Assembly: GCA_004794655.1 (NCBI GenBank)
Contig: SMMW01000601.1
Location: 62,001 to 126,000, forward strand
Direction of reading: 5' to 3'
Source of the DNA: Marisa cornuarietis
Taxonomy: Eukaryota > Mollusca > Gastropoda > Architaenioglossa > Ampullariidae
DNA length: 64,000 bases
Shown: in pieces, positions 1 to 12,900 of the stretch
How positions within the stretch are numbered: position 1 is the stretch's first letter
Layout of the letters: each line of letters begins with the position of its first letter
Notes under the pieces: generated by a model
What the model was told of the DNA's origin: nothing
The model's database searches: none
What the model saw: only the letters and a program-made list of their open reading frames with translations
Made by a program: the position numbers and the translations under genes

Positions 1-887
1 TTTCCCCTGTTTGTAGTGTTGGTCAGGTTCTGAAAAACTGTTTAGTTTTCCTTTTGTTCGAGTCATTTTTGAGAAAATTCGGAGAGTTTGTTCAAACTTC
101 TTTTGCACTGGAACTACAGGGAAATGGAATGTGGACTTAACAAAAAGTTGTGTGTTTATTTTCAGCACTTTTTTTGGGGGGGAGGAGGGGGCTAAGCCAT
201 GAGTATCGCAGGATAAAGCCATAAGAAATCACTTCAGCCAGCAACACATTAGAAACAAATAAATTGAAACAAATTTTTAAAAGCATCTAGTTCAAAATGT
301 AGTCAACTTTGACTTCTGCATATGAATTATTACAGTTGGTTTTAAAATTGGAAACATAAAAAAAAAAAAAAACTAAAACAGGGCAGAGTAACAATTCCGG
401 GTTAGGAAGAGGGGTGGGAATTATAATTTTGTAGTCATTGGAGCGATTGATTGTGACAGGTCAAGCACAGGTAGAGACATATATATATATATATCCGCTT
501 CACATTTTAACAAAAGAAATTACAAATGACACAATGTCAACTTTAGAAAGATATGCTACAGCAATATATACACGAAAGCACAGCACAAAAGTAGTATAGT
601 TCTATCCTCGGGGTGTGGGACTTTAATGATTAACGTAGCAATATCACAGAAGCAGTCAAATCTGATAGGCACTTGAGATTTGGAGTAATTATTTAGGGTA
701 GGGTTAGTGGGAGGGTAATCTTTGGGATTATGGTAACACTTTACAGCATTGACAAGGCAAAGCAAGCAACATGATGCCATGGTGTCCTCCTGCTCTATCA
801 TTTTTGTAATGACTGGCGACAGCAAGGCAATTCTATGTTCGTACTCAAAACCCTTTTGCATATTGTATAGTTGTATCTTATTTTCAG
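1..887. other. NPEPPS 5'-most intron, partial
   Basis: AT-rich, with an A run at 360-373 and an (AT) run at 479-494. Open frames here are short and resemble nothing. It runs directly into the acceptor at 886-887, so it is the 3' part of an intron whose 5' exon is outside the window. Confidence 0.75.
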
Positions 888-957
888 GTCAAAAGTTCTG
901 TGAAATTTATTCGACTGAATTGTGTGGACATAGACATCAAAGAGGCAACTTTTCAAG
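888..957 (+). CDS. NPEPPS: NPEPPS window exon 1
   Basis: Encodes 23 codons plus one base, [20 protein letters not shown], matching the start of the second coding exon of vertebrate PSA. The acceptor is ttttcag and the donor is GTAAAT. No open frame upstream in the window resembles the enzyme's N-terminus, so the preceding exon must lie outside. Confidence 0.88.
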
Positions 958-3900
958 GTAAATATAGTTAGAATTTGAGTTGTAGCATGTGTTTATTAAA
1001 CAGCTAAATTATGTATATAAAATATTCCTAGCTTTATGGTGTTTCAACTTGTATGTCAACTTTTTTCGGTTATATGGCATACATCAGTTACATTCTAGTT
1101 ACATATTTGTATTAATGTCTTAATATTTTTTTCATGCTTGCCATATTATGGCCTTTCTGCTGACACAGATTAAACAGCAACAACTAATCATATTTGTTCA
1201 AGCAGGCACTTCCAAAGTGAATGGTGAACTATCTTATGACAAAGACGAAGAGAATGTTACTGTTACATTCCCATCAGATTTGGAGGTAAGAAACAGAAGA
1301 AACAGTTCTAATTATTTTCTTCTTAGTATACAATACAATACCACTTTATTTATCCCCAAGGGCAATTCCAAATAATGCTCGTAATAGCAGTGATACATAC
1401 ATGATATCAAGAGATAATACATACATATACATGATATAAAAGTACATATACTTGATATAAAAGAGATAGTACAGACATATACATGTACATGATATAAAAG
1501 GAGATGATGTATTCAAGTTGAAATAATTTTTTCTCTCTCTCGCGCATGCACACACACACACAACACACACATTCCCAGTAACGTTAAATATAGTGGATAA
1601 AGTGGTGACCTTAGGTCACCTCAGGCTAGTACATGATCACGGCCAATAGAATTGATCAGGTGAATGGCACATGGAATGAATGAATTGCGGTGGCGATTGG
1701 TTTATAGTATGGATGTTACACAATTTTTAATGCATAGCAGATGCTCTAAAACAGTAGTTTGAGCTGCAAGGCTTGTTGACAGAGACTTGCAGATTTTCTA
1801 CATGAAGTCAAACATTTTTTAAGGTGGATGTCATTGCTTGAGAAGCGCATCTTCATTGCATTAATGTTTAGTTTTCTATATTGCATACTAAGGAAAAATA
1901 ATAAGGAGGAAAGATAGCTGAGTATTTTACGTTAAAGATTTCTGTCTTGTATATCCAGCTATGTCGTTTGATATAAGTCTTGAAGAAAGAGAGTTTACTT
2001 CAAAGTTATATATTTCCTTGTCTTTTCTAAACAAAAGGTGGTCTAGGGTGAGACAAAAACCTGAATCCATCAAGTTAAATAAAAAATGCCTTAGTAACCT
2101 GATTTTTTTAATTTTTATTTCAGCTTTTTATATCTCTTTTTCTTGTATCTCAGCTGTTAATTCCACCGTGACAGATTGTAACAACCACATATTTTAATTT
2201 TGACCTGTCGGTGTTACTAACACTTCCTGGATCAACCTGTTCAGGTAGGAACTGGTGTGCTGCGGCTGAGCTTCACAGGTGAGCTTAATGACAAGATGAA
2301 AGGCTTCTACCGTAGCAAGTACACCACGCCTGGTGGAAAGGAGCGCTATGCAGCTGTTACACAGTTTGAGGTGCAGTTTTTGATGCTTTGATATGATTTG
2401 AGGTGCAATTTTCTTTGATATGATTCCTTAAAAATTTAACATGCTAATTCATTATCTGTATCATTTCATTTAAGACTTGTTGGTATCATATATAATTTGA
2501 TAATGAGAAAACCTGCCAAGCATGGCAAGTTCCAAAACTGAAGCAGTTTACTTACACAGGGTTGCATAATTTGTTGGCATATACTGAAACATGGTTCTAT
2601 GGCCCATTTAGATCAGATAGATCTGTCACAATTACCTGTAAGGCGTCTGTTTCTATGTCAACAGCAATTAATGTAATACGGTAATTCTTTGCCAAAGGAT
2701 GTGTGGTTGCGACCATGAACTACTCACAGTTTTGCTTTGCCCATTTTACCTCTCGGGAGAATTCCCCCAGTTGTTATTTTACCCTTGCGTATGTTCATCC
2801 CAGGGCAAATGTGTCCAGCGCATTACAGTGCATTGCAGATGTAACTCACAATCTCGACTCGATTTGTCCTGATGCTCCTAAATTTATCTTAGAAAATTTC
2901 AATCACTGTGATGCATTCCACCAAATGCTGGGCTATAGACAGTGTTGCAAGCTTACAAGGACGTTTTGAGTCTACCAACTGGGATTTCTTTTTAGATGCA
3001 TGTCCTAATCTTGATGACTTAGTTAACACCATCTCCTCATATATCTCCTGTGTAAATTGCACCATTCCATCAAAACAGTTTGTGCTTTACCCAAACAACA
3101 AACCTTGGGTGACTAAAAGCTTAAAAGCAGTGCTGAATAAAAAGAAATCTGTGTTATTCATGAATTCTGCCCATGACAAAATACTGGTACATAGAGAGGT
3201 CTACAGGGGGGTTAAGTAGGTATGTTGTTAAACTAGTAAAGCAGACTGTGTTGAGATAATGACATTTGTTAGTGTGACACACATATAATGATGAAGACTG
3301 TAATGTCATAAGAAAACACAAAAGTGTGTGAACAGCATACATGCATGCCAGTTTTATGTATTGATTGTATTAATTGGACTCCTGGGCCTAACTTTTCATC
3401 TGGCCATTTTGCAAGGGTCTTTGTTACTACAAACTTGAAGTATAAATCACTTTTATAAATTTTGATAATTCCTTAATGTGTTATGATCATTGATTTGTCC
3501 CTTCACTTTTTTAAATTAAAAAAGCAACTTCAGTTACATTTTGGGCCTGATTTTTGCAGCCGACAGATGCCCGGCGAGCATTTCCATGCTGGGATGAACC
3601 TGCTGTCAAAGCAACATTTGATGTCACACTTGTTGCACCTCAAGACAGAGTTGTGCTTTCAAACATGGCAAGTATGAATATGGCTGACACTGAAAGGAGC
3701 AAAAACAAACTAGGAAACAAATGTGATTAAAAAAGAGAGAGTAGAAGTGCATTAAGTCTGCTCATAACAGGGGTGCGAACTGGTTTTGAATAACATAAAC
3801 TGGAATGCACTTTACCAAGTACACACGTACGTAATAATTAATCATGTAAAAATTTTAACTGTAGATCTTCTATACTCCTTTTGTGCTTTCAGCCTGTGAA

Positions 3901-6900
3901 ATCAGAAAGTCCTCTTGAGTCCAACACTACAATGAAGGTCGTTAGTTTTGAATGTACTCCTATCATGTCAACATATCTTCTAGCTTTTGTGGTGGGTGAG
4001 TTCGACTATGTTGAAGACAGGGATTCTGACAATGTGCTTATCCGTGTTTACACTCCCAAAGGCAAGAAAGAACAAGGACAGTTTGCACTTGAGGTAAAGT
4101 TTGTTTATAGCTACTTAACCCATGTAGCACAGTTCCAATCTGTGTAAAATAAAAATGTCTTTTGATGCATTTTTATGTTATGTGCAAAGTATTTTGCAAT
4201 GGGATGTGGGTATGAAAACAAAGTTTATGTTCTAAATAGAAACAAAATAGAACACTAAAAATTCCAGTATACACATGTTCAACTCATCATGGACTCCAGA
4301 GGTAATTCTAGGCTGCGGCCTTGCGGGATTCCCGCAAATTTCGCTGAGGGGCGCATAGTCTGAAAGTCAGCGCGACCATGCGTCGGCAAAAATCTCATGG
4401 CTGGCGCACTTTTGAACACGCGATGCGGCACTTCAAAAATAATTGTTGTCATTCTTCGCGCTGGTTTGAAACCGACCCACTAGAATCGATGCTAATGACT
4501 GGACAGTTTTCAAACTGACCAGTTGTTAGCCATCTGATCCAACCTGCTCCAAATTTCGCACCAGGAAGTAAATAGTTGACGCGCCCACAGCAAAAACATT
4601 TGGGACGGGGAGAGATCAAAGAGTATCGGAAGCAAGTTGAAAACGAAGTGAACGCTCCTGTCAACTCTGTTTGACTTTTCATTCAAGAACAGCAGAAGAT
4701 GCCCCGGAAAGTAGAAATCGACAAGGACAGAAAGAAACAGAAACTCGTCAGAGTGTGCCGCACACATTGTTGGAACTGAAAATGTGGACAACGAAATAGA
4801 CAAATTGAGACAGAGACCGCTTGTAAACAACCACGCATCCAGAGAACCTGTCAGTGTGAATGGCTAAAGAAATGGCCTTGCTAATGAACGAGGACGAAGG
4901 CATGAAATGTAAAGTTGCCTAAAACAATAAGAATAACACGTTTACAACCCCGGGTGTGTTAAGTACCGAACGCGGACGCTGCAGAGACATTCAGACTTCT
5001 GACCACAGGCACTCTTTGGAGGCTGAAATTCTTCAGAAATATTTCAGCCAGGTAAACTATTTTCAAGTATCATTTATTTCTGTCCTCATGACCTTTTCGG
5101 AACTTATGCCGTGTTGCGAACTTGATACATCACAGGACATAGAAGATGTCAGGGTTGCTTTTGCGACAATCTGTGCAAGAACATTAATGACAGGTTCCCA
5201 AAAGATGCAGGTGATGTTGCCTCTGGATTTTGAGTTCTCTCCATGCGCCCCATCTTTTTCCTGTAGAAGACAGAACATGCCTGTCTGCAGAAGACAGAAC
5301 ACACTATGGAGACAAAGCATTAAATATCTTAACAGATTTCTTTGGAAAACCAGCACAAGTGGGCAGCAAATTCAGTAAAATCTTGCTTGACAAAGCAGCA
5401 TGTTTAGAGGAATGGATTGTGGTCAAAGAAACTGTAACACAGAATGCATATCGGAGAGATTCCACAAGCTGTTTAAACTGTTTTTTGATTTTTACAGGGA
5501 TTTATTTCCCAATTTTCTGGTTCTTGGAAAGCTGTACCTCCTTTTGCTATCCCACAATGCAGGCTGTGAGAGGGGGCTTCAGCCATCAAAACCTAATGAA
5601 GTCTTCGCGTAGAAGTTGCCTCAAGGAGAAACATTTGAACCCCTGCACTAATGAGACATATGACAAGTGTCTAAACATAACCCAATGAGATGGACACAAA
5701 AACTAATTGGTTTGCAAATTTAGGATGCTATGATCACCCTAATGATGATGAAAGATAATTTATCGATATAAAAGAAAAAGATATCTATGTGATTAATCTT
5801 CAATTTCTTGTGATTAATAAAGTATTTTGTTGTATACCAAATATTTATTGGAAAAAGCAGTGAAAATGTGTTTGTTTCGAGGGACCCCTTGTTTCATTTG
5901 AAAGGCCCCTTTTTTTCCATTGAGAGGGCCCCAGGGCCCGTCTTTTTGAAATCCTAGAATTACTTCTGATGGACCAAAGCAGTTGCATCTGCATAAATAA
6001 TACTCATGAAGGGTGCAGAAGCTGGCTCACAGAATTTGTGAAATCAGTGTGGGTAGATTTTGAGACTTAGTTTAAAAGATAAGGTAACTCTTTCCCCTGT
6101 AGGAGGTGTAATCTACAAATTCTGGGGTATTGCTGAGATTCTCCACCTGTGTGCTTGATAGTTGTGAACATGTTTCACTTCATTTGAGTTCTCAGAATGG
6201 AAACAGGCCTTGAGACAGATATCTAACTATCTTTTAAAAAAAAGTGTGGGTGGTATTTCTGTCTTTTTGACTACATTAAAGTGTTTTTCCCTTTTTTTCA
6301 GGTTGCACAGAAAACTCTTCCTTTCTACAAAGACTACTTTGGCATTGCCTATCCCTTGCCAAAGATTGATCTCATTGCTGTAGCAGACTTTTCTGCAGGC
6401 ATGTTCTTTGTAATATTTTCATAAACAAATCTGTTCATGTCTAGAAGTTTAGAGCTGACAAAGCTTGAGTCTTCAGCTGATTAACCTGTTATGTTTTATA
6501 CAAAAAGGGTTTTGCTTTCATTTACAGTGCCTTGTTTTATAACCTTGCTTTAAAATGTATGATGCAATACCTGGGGTAACATTTAGAACAGGTAATCTTT
6601 TCTTTGGTGCTGTCAAAAACATTTCTTAATGTTTCATAAATATTTCTACATCATGAACAAAGCAAATCATCAAATAGTTCTGCTTTATTACTGTTCCTGA
6701 GAAGATACTTTTTATTGAACAGATCTGTTGGTCACTACTTTAAATTGTACACAAAAGCATTATGTTTCTTTGCTATTGCTTTTTAAATTTACAAATTTCT
6801 TCTTTGAATGTAAGAATTTCTTCATGAGCTATAAATCATACCATGATCTGCAGGTGCAATGGAAAACTGGGGTCTGGTAACCTACCGAGAAACAGCCCTT

Positions 6901-9900
6901 CTTGTGGACCCGCAGAATACTTCAGCTCGTGTTAGGCAGTGGGTAGCTTTAGTGGTTGGCCATGAGTTGGCACATCAATGGTTTGGAAACCTTGTAACCA
7001 TGGTGAGTAGACCATCTGGTGCAGTGATTAATGTGCTTCATCAGTTTGATAACATGCAGATATGGGCCAAAAAATGAGTAAAACAGACCAGAGTAATAAG
7101 TGGTATCAATTAATTTTGATGGGTGGAACCATGGCGTTTCAGTGCTTAGTGAATTGGGAGAACCATATCATAAACCTTGGCTACTAGAAACCCTAGCCAA
7201 AAACCTTTCTTATGAATGTAAGAGGTAATATTTATAGTTACTATGTGAAAGATAGGACAGTTGGAAAATCTCTTTTGGAACCACACAGTTTTACTGACAC
7301 CATTTCAGTTTACCTTGACTGTAAGGAACACTTTTCACTATTTTCAGCAATGGCTTATTCAGTTTGGATCATACTTCTCAAGACCTCTGGGGTAAACATG
7401 TGAGCTTCATTCTTGTATGGAATAATAAGAAATTTTATCCTTGCAGGAATGGTGGACTCACTTGTGGCTCAATGAGGGCTTTGCCTCCTGGATTGAGTAT
7501 CTCTGTGTGGATCACTGCTTTCCAGAATATGATGTGTGGACACAGTTCATCAACACTGACCTGGGCAGAGCTCTAGAGTTGGATGCACTGGACAATAGCC
7601 ACCCTATTGAGGTGAGAGCAATCAGAATTTTCTGGTGTGGGATAACTCTGAGCAGAGAGTTTCCAATTTTTCACTTAGAACTGTATAATCTAGAATTTTA
7701 GTTTGTGTATTGCTCACACTGAATTTGTGACATCTGATTTTATCATTAATCCTGGGATTCTAATTATTGTTACAGTTGTTAACTGTTTATTTTACTCCAT
7801 TAAGTATATGATTTGGATTTATCATGCTATAATTATCAGCCTGTAAAATAGGTGGAGGTTAACAGACCCTCAGAAGTAGATGAAATCTTCGATGCCATCT
7901 CCTACAGCAAGGGCGCTTCGGTCATCCGCATGTTGCACAGCTATATTGGAGATGGTGTGAGTATGAAGCCAGGTTAAACTGAGCTGTGAAATAATATCTT
8001 GTGGATTTTTTATATCTGTTCTCTGGCATCAGAAGTGTCATTTAAGTTATTATTTGTGACTTTCAGTCTTGTTACCTATTTGGTTAACCATAAATTGACA
8101 AGGATAAAAAAACAGTCTGGTGTATGAAATTTGTCAGTTTTTGTGTAATTTTGGTCTGCTTTAAACTTGGAAGTGTTAAACTTTAAGACATAAACTGTAA
8201 ATATTATCTGTTCAAAAACCTTTCACCAAAATAAATATCCTAAATGGAGAATAGAAGGTAAAATGAACATGTCATTTCTGTCTGTATATAAACATACCAG
8301 TTGTTTCTGTGTATAAACAGGCCAGTTCTGTCTGTATATAACCAAACATGCCAGCTCTGTCTTTATCAATTATGTAGTTGGTTTTTTTTTTCATTTAAAG
8401 ATGTTCTTCTTAATGACAGAGTTTCCGCAAAGGTATGAACCTTTACCTCAACCGCCACAAGTTTGGTAACACACAGACAGAGGATCTCTGGGCAGCTCTT
8501 GAGGAGGCGAGTGGAAAACCTGTGGGCAGCATGATGAGTACATGGACATCACAGATGGGCTTCCCTGTCCTCAAGGTAAGATTCTTGCAACAATTTGTAC
8601 AGCACACAGGGAGCTGAGAAAGTCGGAGAGAGATTTTGCAGAAGATGAAGATTGTGTGATACCTAGGATCATTCAGTGGTTCAACTTTCCCCTTTCTTGT
8701 CTTCTGAGAACATTATTTTACAAACTATATCTTTCATCCTGCCATTCTATAGACATAATGTTTGCATGTTCTGTTCCATGCATTTGTGTGTTGTTATTCT
8801 GTCAGTGTCTTAATATGTTTTCGTCAAGCGATTTGAGCTAACCTTTAATGGTGGAATGAAGGGCTCTATAAATTAAATCATAATCATCATTCTATCCCTC
8901 TTTCTGCTTCCCTTATTCATGTAACAACTGTTATAAAAGTGGCTTGTCATTTTTTGGGTAATTTTTTTGTTTGTTTACCTCATATATGGATTTTAACATT
9001 TTTGTGAGTTGTTTTTCTTTTTTCTTTTTTTTTTTTGCTTGTTTGTTCAACAGGTCAGCCAGAAACAGGAAGGCAGTTCACGAACGGTGACAGTAGAACA
9101 AGAAAAATTCTGTGCTGATGGCAAACAGGCAGGTATGTCTCTTTATGTGTACCTTCAAGCAAGCAGGCATGAATACTTATGTGTGTGTGCACCTACTTCT
9201 ATAGAGTCTCCTTGCAATCTTCATTGACACAGTACTTCATGTACCTGTGCTTTATCTTGTAACAATGTGCAGGTGAAGGCTACCTTTGGCTGGTACCAGT
9301 AACTGTGTCCACTGCCTCCAGGCCTGATGTGCCAATTAAGACCATTCTTTTGGACTCCTCTTCTACCACAATTACACTTGAGGACATATGTCCAGATGAG
9401 TGGATTAAGGTAAGTGTTAAAAAAATCTTGGACTCGGTTATAAATGGCAGTAAAGATCATTGTCATGAGCATTTCACTGCAGTAGAAAAAAAAAGAAAAA
9501 CCTTGCAAAGCCAGTATCATCCTCTTTAAAGAATATGCAAGGGGCTTTATCATTGCCATGTCTTTTTGTGCTTGTTTTAGAAGAGAAAACTGGCTCCCCA
9601 CAGTCACTGTTGATGTATGTAACTTAAAGATATGTTTTTTTATGTTCTCATTTACAGATCAAATAGTGGTGGTCTGTTCAGGTATTTTCTTGTACTCTTT
9701 GGTGCATCATAGATGGTTTATAACCAAACCTGAAGAACAAACCCTATGAACATCATTTCTGGATCCCATAATGCCCATAAACTCTGGCAGCAGTAATAGC
9801 GAAACCTTCCTAAACAGCGCTACCCACTCTATGAGCTTCTATATGTTTAATCAATTGACAGAGATGCCATCAATGCCTTCAATGATATAATCTCCATATA

Positions 9901-12900
9901 GATCAATGAATGAGATAAGTAGTTGTACAAGGCAAATGTTTTAAGACATATCCAGATAAATGATGATTAGTATTTGAAAGTTTGAAGGGTAGCATTTTGA
10001 AAAATAACATTAGGTGTATTGAGTGCATTAACTTAAAATATTGTTGTTTCGTTGACTTATTGATGACTCCAGAGCATGACTGAGGTGTTTGAACAGCGGC
10101 TGTTGTACCTTTCTGGCAGTGTTATGCATTAGCTGCTTGTTCCAAATAATAAAAAGCAGGTGGGGGGGGGTAATAAAACTTGTGTGGTCATCTGTAAGTA
10201 ATCCTTCCATCAAGAAAATATGAACCCTTGACTGCCATCCAAGAAATTAAATTAATGAACGGAAATGAGAGATTTTTATACATTTAGAAAATATACTTGT
10301 GACATCATCTTCTAGAAATGCATAAAAAGTTGCTTTCTCAAAGTTAAAACCTGTCAATGAAGATTGGGAATAATGATGGACAGAGGTTAGGGTATTATTT
10401 GAAAGGTTGAATAGGGTAAGGGCTAGCTTCAGTGTGGTTGTTAAAGCTTTGAAAGCACCATGTGTGAGATCAGGATCTACACATATCTTTGGATTTTAGT
10501 GTGAAAAAGACTTTTTGTGGGAATGTGAGAAAAGGGGGAAGTAGTGATGTGTATAAACTGGACTGTGTGCCTCTTTTATGCAAAAAAAGAAGGTTTTTGT
10601 AAGACATTCGATTTTCACAAGCAGAAGTTGTTAAAAGGTTGATGGTGTCCTTAGTTACAAGTATATTTCACAGTTGTGTCCCCAGTTTCTTGGAAATACA
10701 TACTTTTGTATGTGTGTGTGTGTGCACACAGGTGAATGCAGGAACTGTTGGAGTGTACAGAGTGCAGTATTCTGCTGAGATGCTTGAGCAGTTGATTCCT
10801 GCGATTAGAGACAAATCTCTGCCCCCCAAGGATCGCTTGGGTCTACAGAATGATTTATATGCCTTGGTATGTTGTATTGTTAGGGTTTGTTACACTCGAA
10901 CTTCCCTCAGATTTTTTTCTCACTCGCTTATTGTTTATATTATTTATAATGATTTAGGTGAATATGTCAGTCTGAAATCTGAGAAGAGTTAGTATTAGAA
11001 GATGTGCATAAATGAGCGGGTAAAAGGTCATTTTTTTTGTAGACTAAAATGGATCACAGGCTGTTGGCTAGACTATTTTTCATGACATAAAAACTGTAAA
11101 ATGTGTTACTGTGGCATTCTATGCATATTCTTAGAACAGCTGTTGATAGACTTAATAATCACAAAATTGGATGTGGTAGAGAAATACATTACCAATATTT
11201 TTCTGGGAGGGTTTTTGCTTAAAAGGTCCAGGCTGTGAAACTTTGCATATTACCAACAATTGTTTGCACAAAAACATTTTACCCCTTTGATATATAATGA
11301 AAAGGCTTGTGTCTTGATGTTCCTAGGCTCGAGCAGGTAGAGCATCAGCAGTTGATGTTTTGAAAGTGACAGAGGCCTTTGTCAATGAAGACAACTACAC
11401 TGTGTGGAGTGATCTCTCCATGAATCTGTCCTCAGTAGCACAGCTCTTGCAATACACAGATGTATATCCACAGTTCAAAGCTTATGTCATTAAGCTATTC
11501 TCAGCTGTGGCAGCTTCTCTTGGATGGGATCCCCAGGCGGGTGAAGGCAAGCACCTCATTTTCTGAGACATTTTTTCCTTCTTTAATATTTTTATACTGT
11601 AAAAGAGTATTTTAGCTGTATCATGCAAGATTTGATTGTGCAGTGATGGAAGAAGTGCATTGAAAAGCAAGGGGACCACAGTAAAATCTTGTCATTAACA
11701 CCCTCCCTATTTCGACCCCACTTCGATGAGACTCAAAAGTTTTGTGAATGTATTTTGCTATATAAACATCATCTCTATTACCACTAACCCAGCATGGCTT
11801 ACAACCGACAATTTGTGCTCTATTATGATTTTTTGGGCAAAAGTCGCATGTTGATTACAAAGTACATTTTAAAATGGATTGCTACTTTTAACAACATACT
11901 ACAGAAATCATGTATAAAATAAGTAAATTTTCAAAGACACTGCTTGTCCGTTGTCGTCTTTGTTTTTTTAGTTCACATCATGTGCTTCATTATAACCTTT
12001 TGCAAAAGTCATGTGTTTATAAAACTAAAATTCTTGTGATAGACTGTATGAGCTCTGTCGACGTTTTGCAGAAATCATGTTTATAAAGTATATGTGTATA
12101 TAGTGAGAGCGTTTTTTTGTCTGTCAGGGCACAGACTGTTTAGCATCTACAACCAGGGTACATGTGTATTAATTAGTTGCTCTTACCTGGAGAGTTAGTT
12201 CTCCAATAAATCTTTAAGAAAGTTAAACAATGGTTAAATCAAAAAGGATGACCAAGCGAAATCAGAAATGACAAAGAAAAAACACTATGACACGGTTTTA
12301 AGAGCTTTATTTTTAAAATTTAAATAAATGAACTTGAATTTGTAGACCCCTGAAATTACAGTTTGTGGAATGAAAACAAACGAGTCAATTTACCTTCTTA
12401 GAACCCTCAGTGAGGACCTGATTTTGGTGGGTTTTAGCAATAACAGGTAGGTTCTGCTATATTAAAAGATGATGTTTTAAGTTTTTCATTTTTTTCTTCA
12501 TACTTACCAGATGACTTGTTTGGCAAGGGTAGATCGGTGTGGGTGAGTTGGTCAAATTTGTGTTCTCCCTGTTTATTGGTCAGAGTCTGACTAATCGGGA
12601 GTGGATAGCAGGAATTGAGGTAGCAAGTCATGATAACTCTATATAGTCATGTCATCTAGTAGGTACTTGAAGAAAGTAATTTTACCATCAAAAATGGTAT
12701 TTTATTGAAATAAAGTTTATAGTTATATTATGGATAATTATTGACTCGTCATCAAACCAGCACTGGTGTGTTCTTTAATTCCTTCATAATAATCAGGGTT
12801 CTGTCTTTTTACAGGTCATCTCATTTCCATGCTGCGAGATATAGTATTGACTCGAATGGGCCGCTATGGAGATAAGGCAACAGTTGCAGAGGCAGAAAAG

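Noticed and set aside
4449..5356. Minus-strand frames of 77-106 codons in the hAT element
   Set aside because: Opposite to the transposase coding direction and without known motifs.
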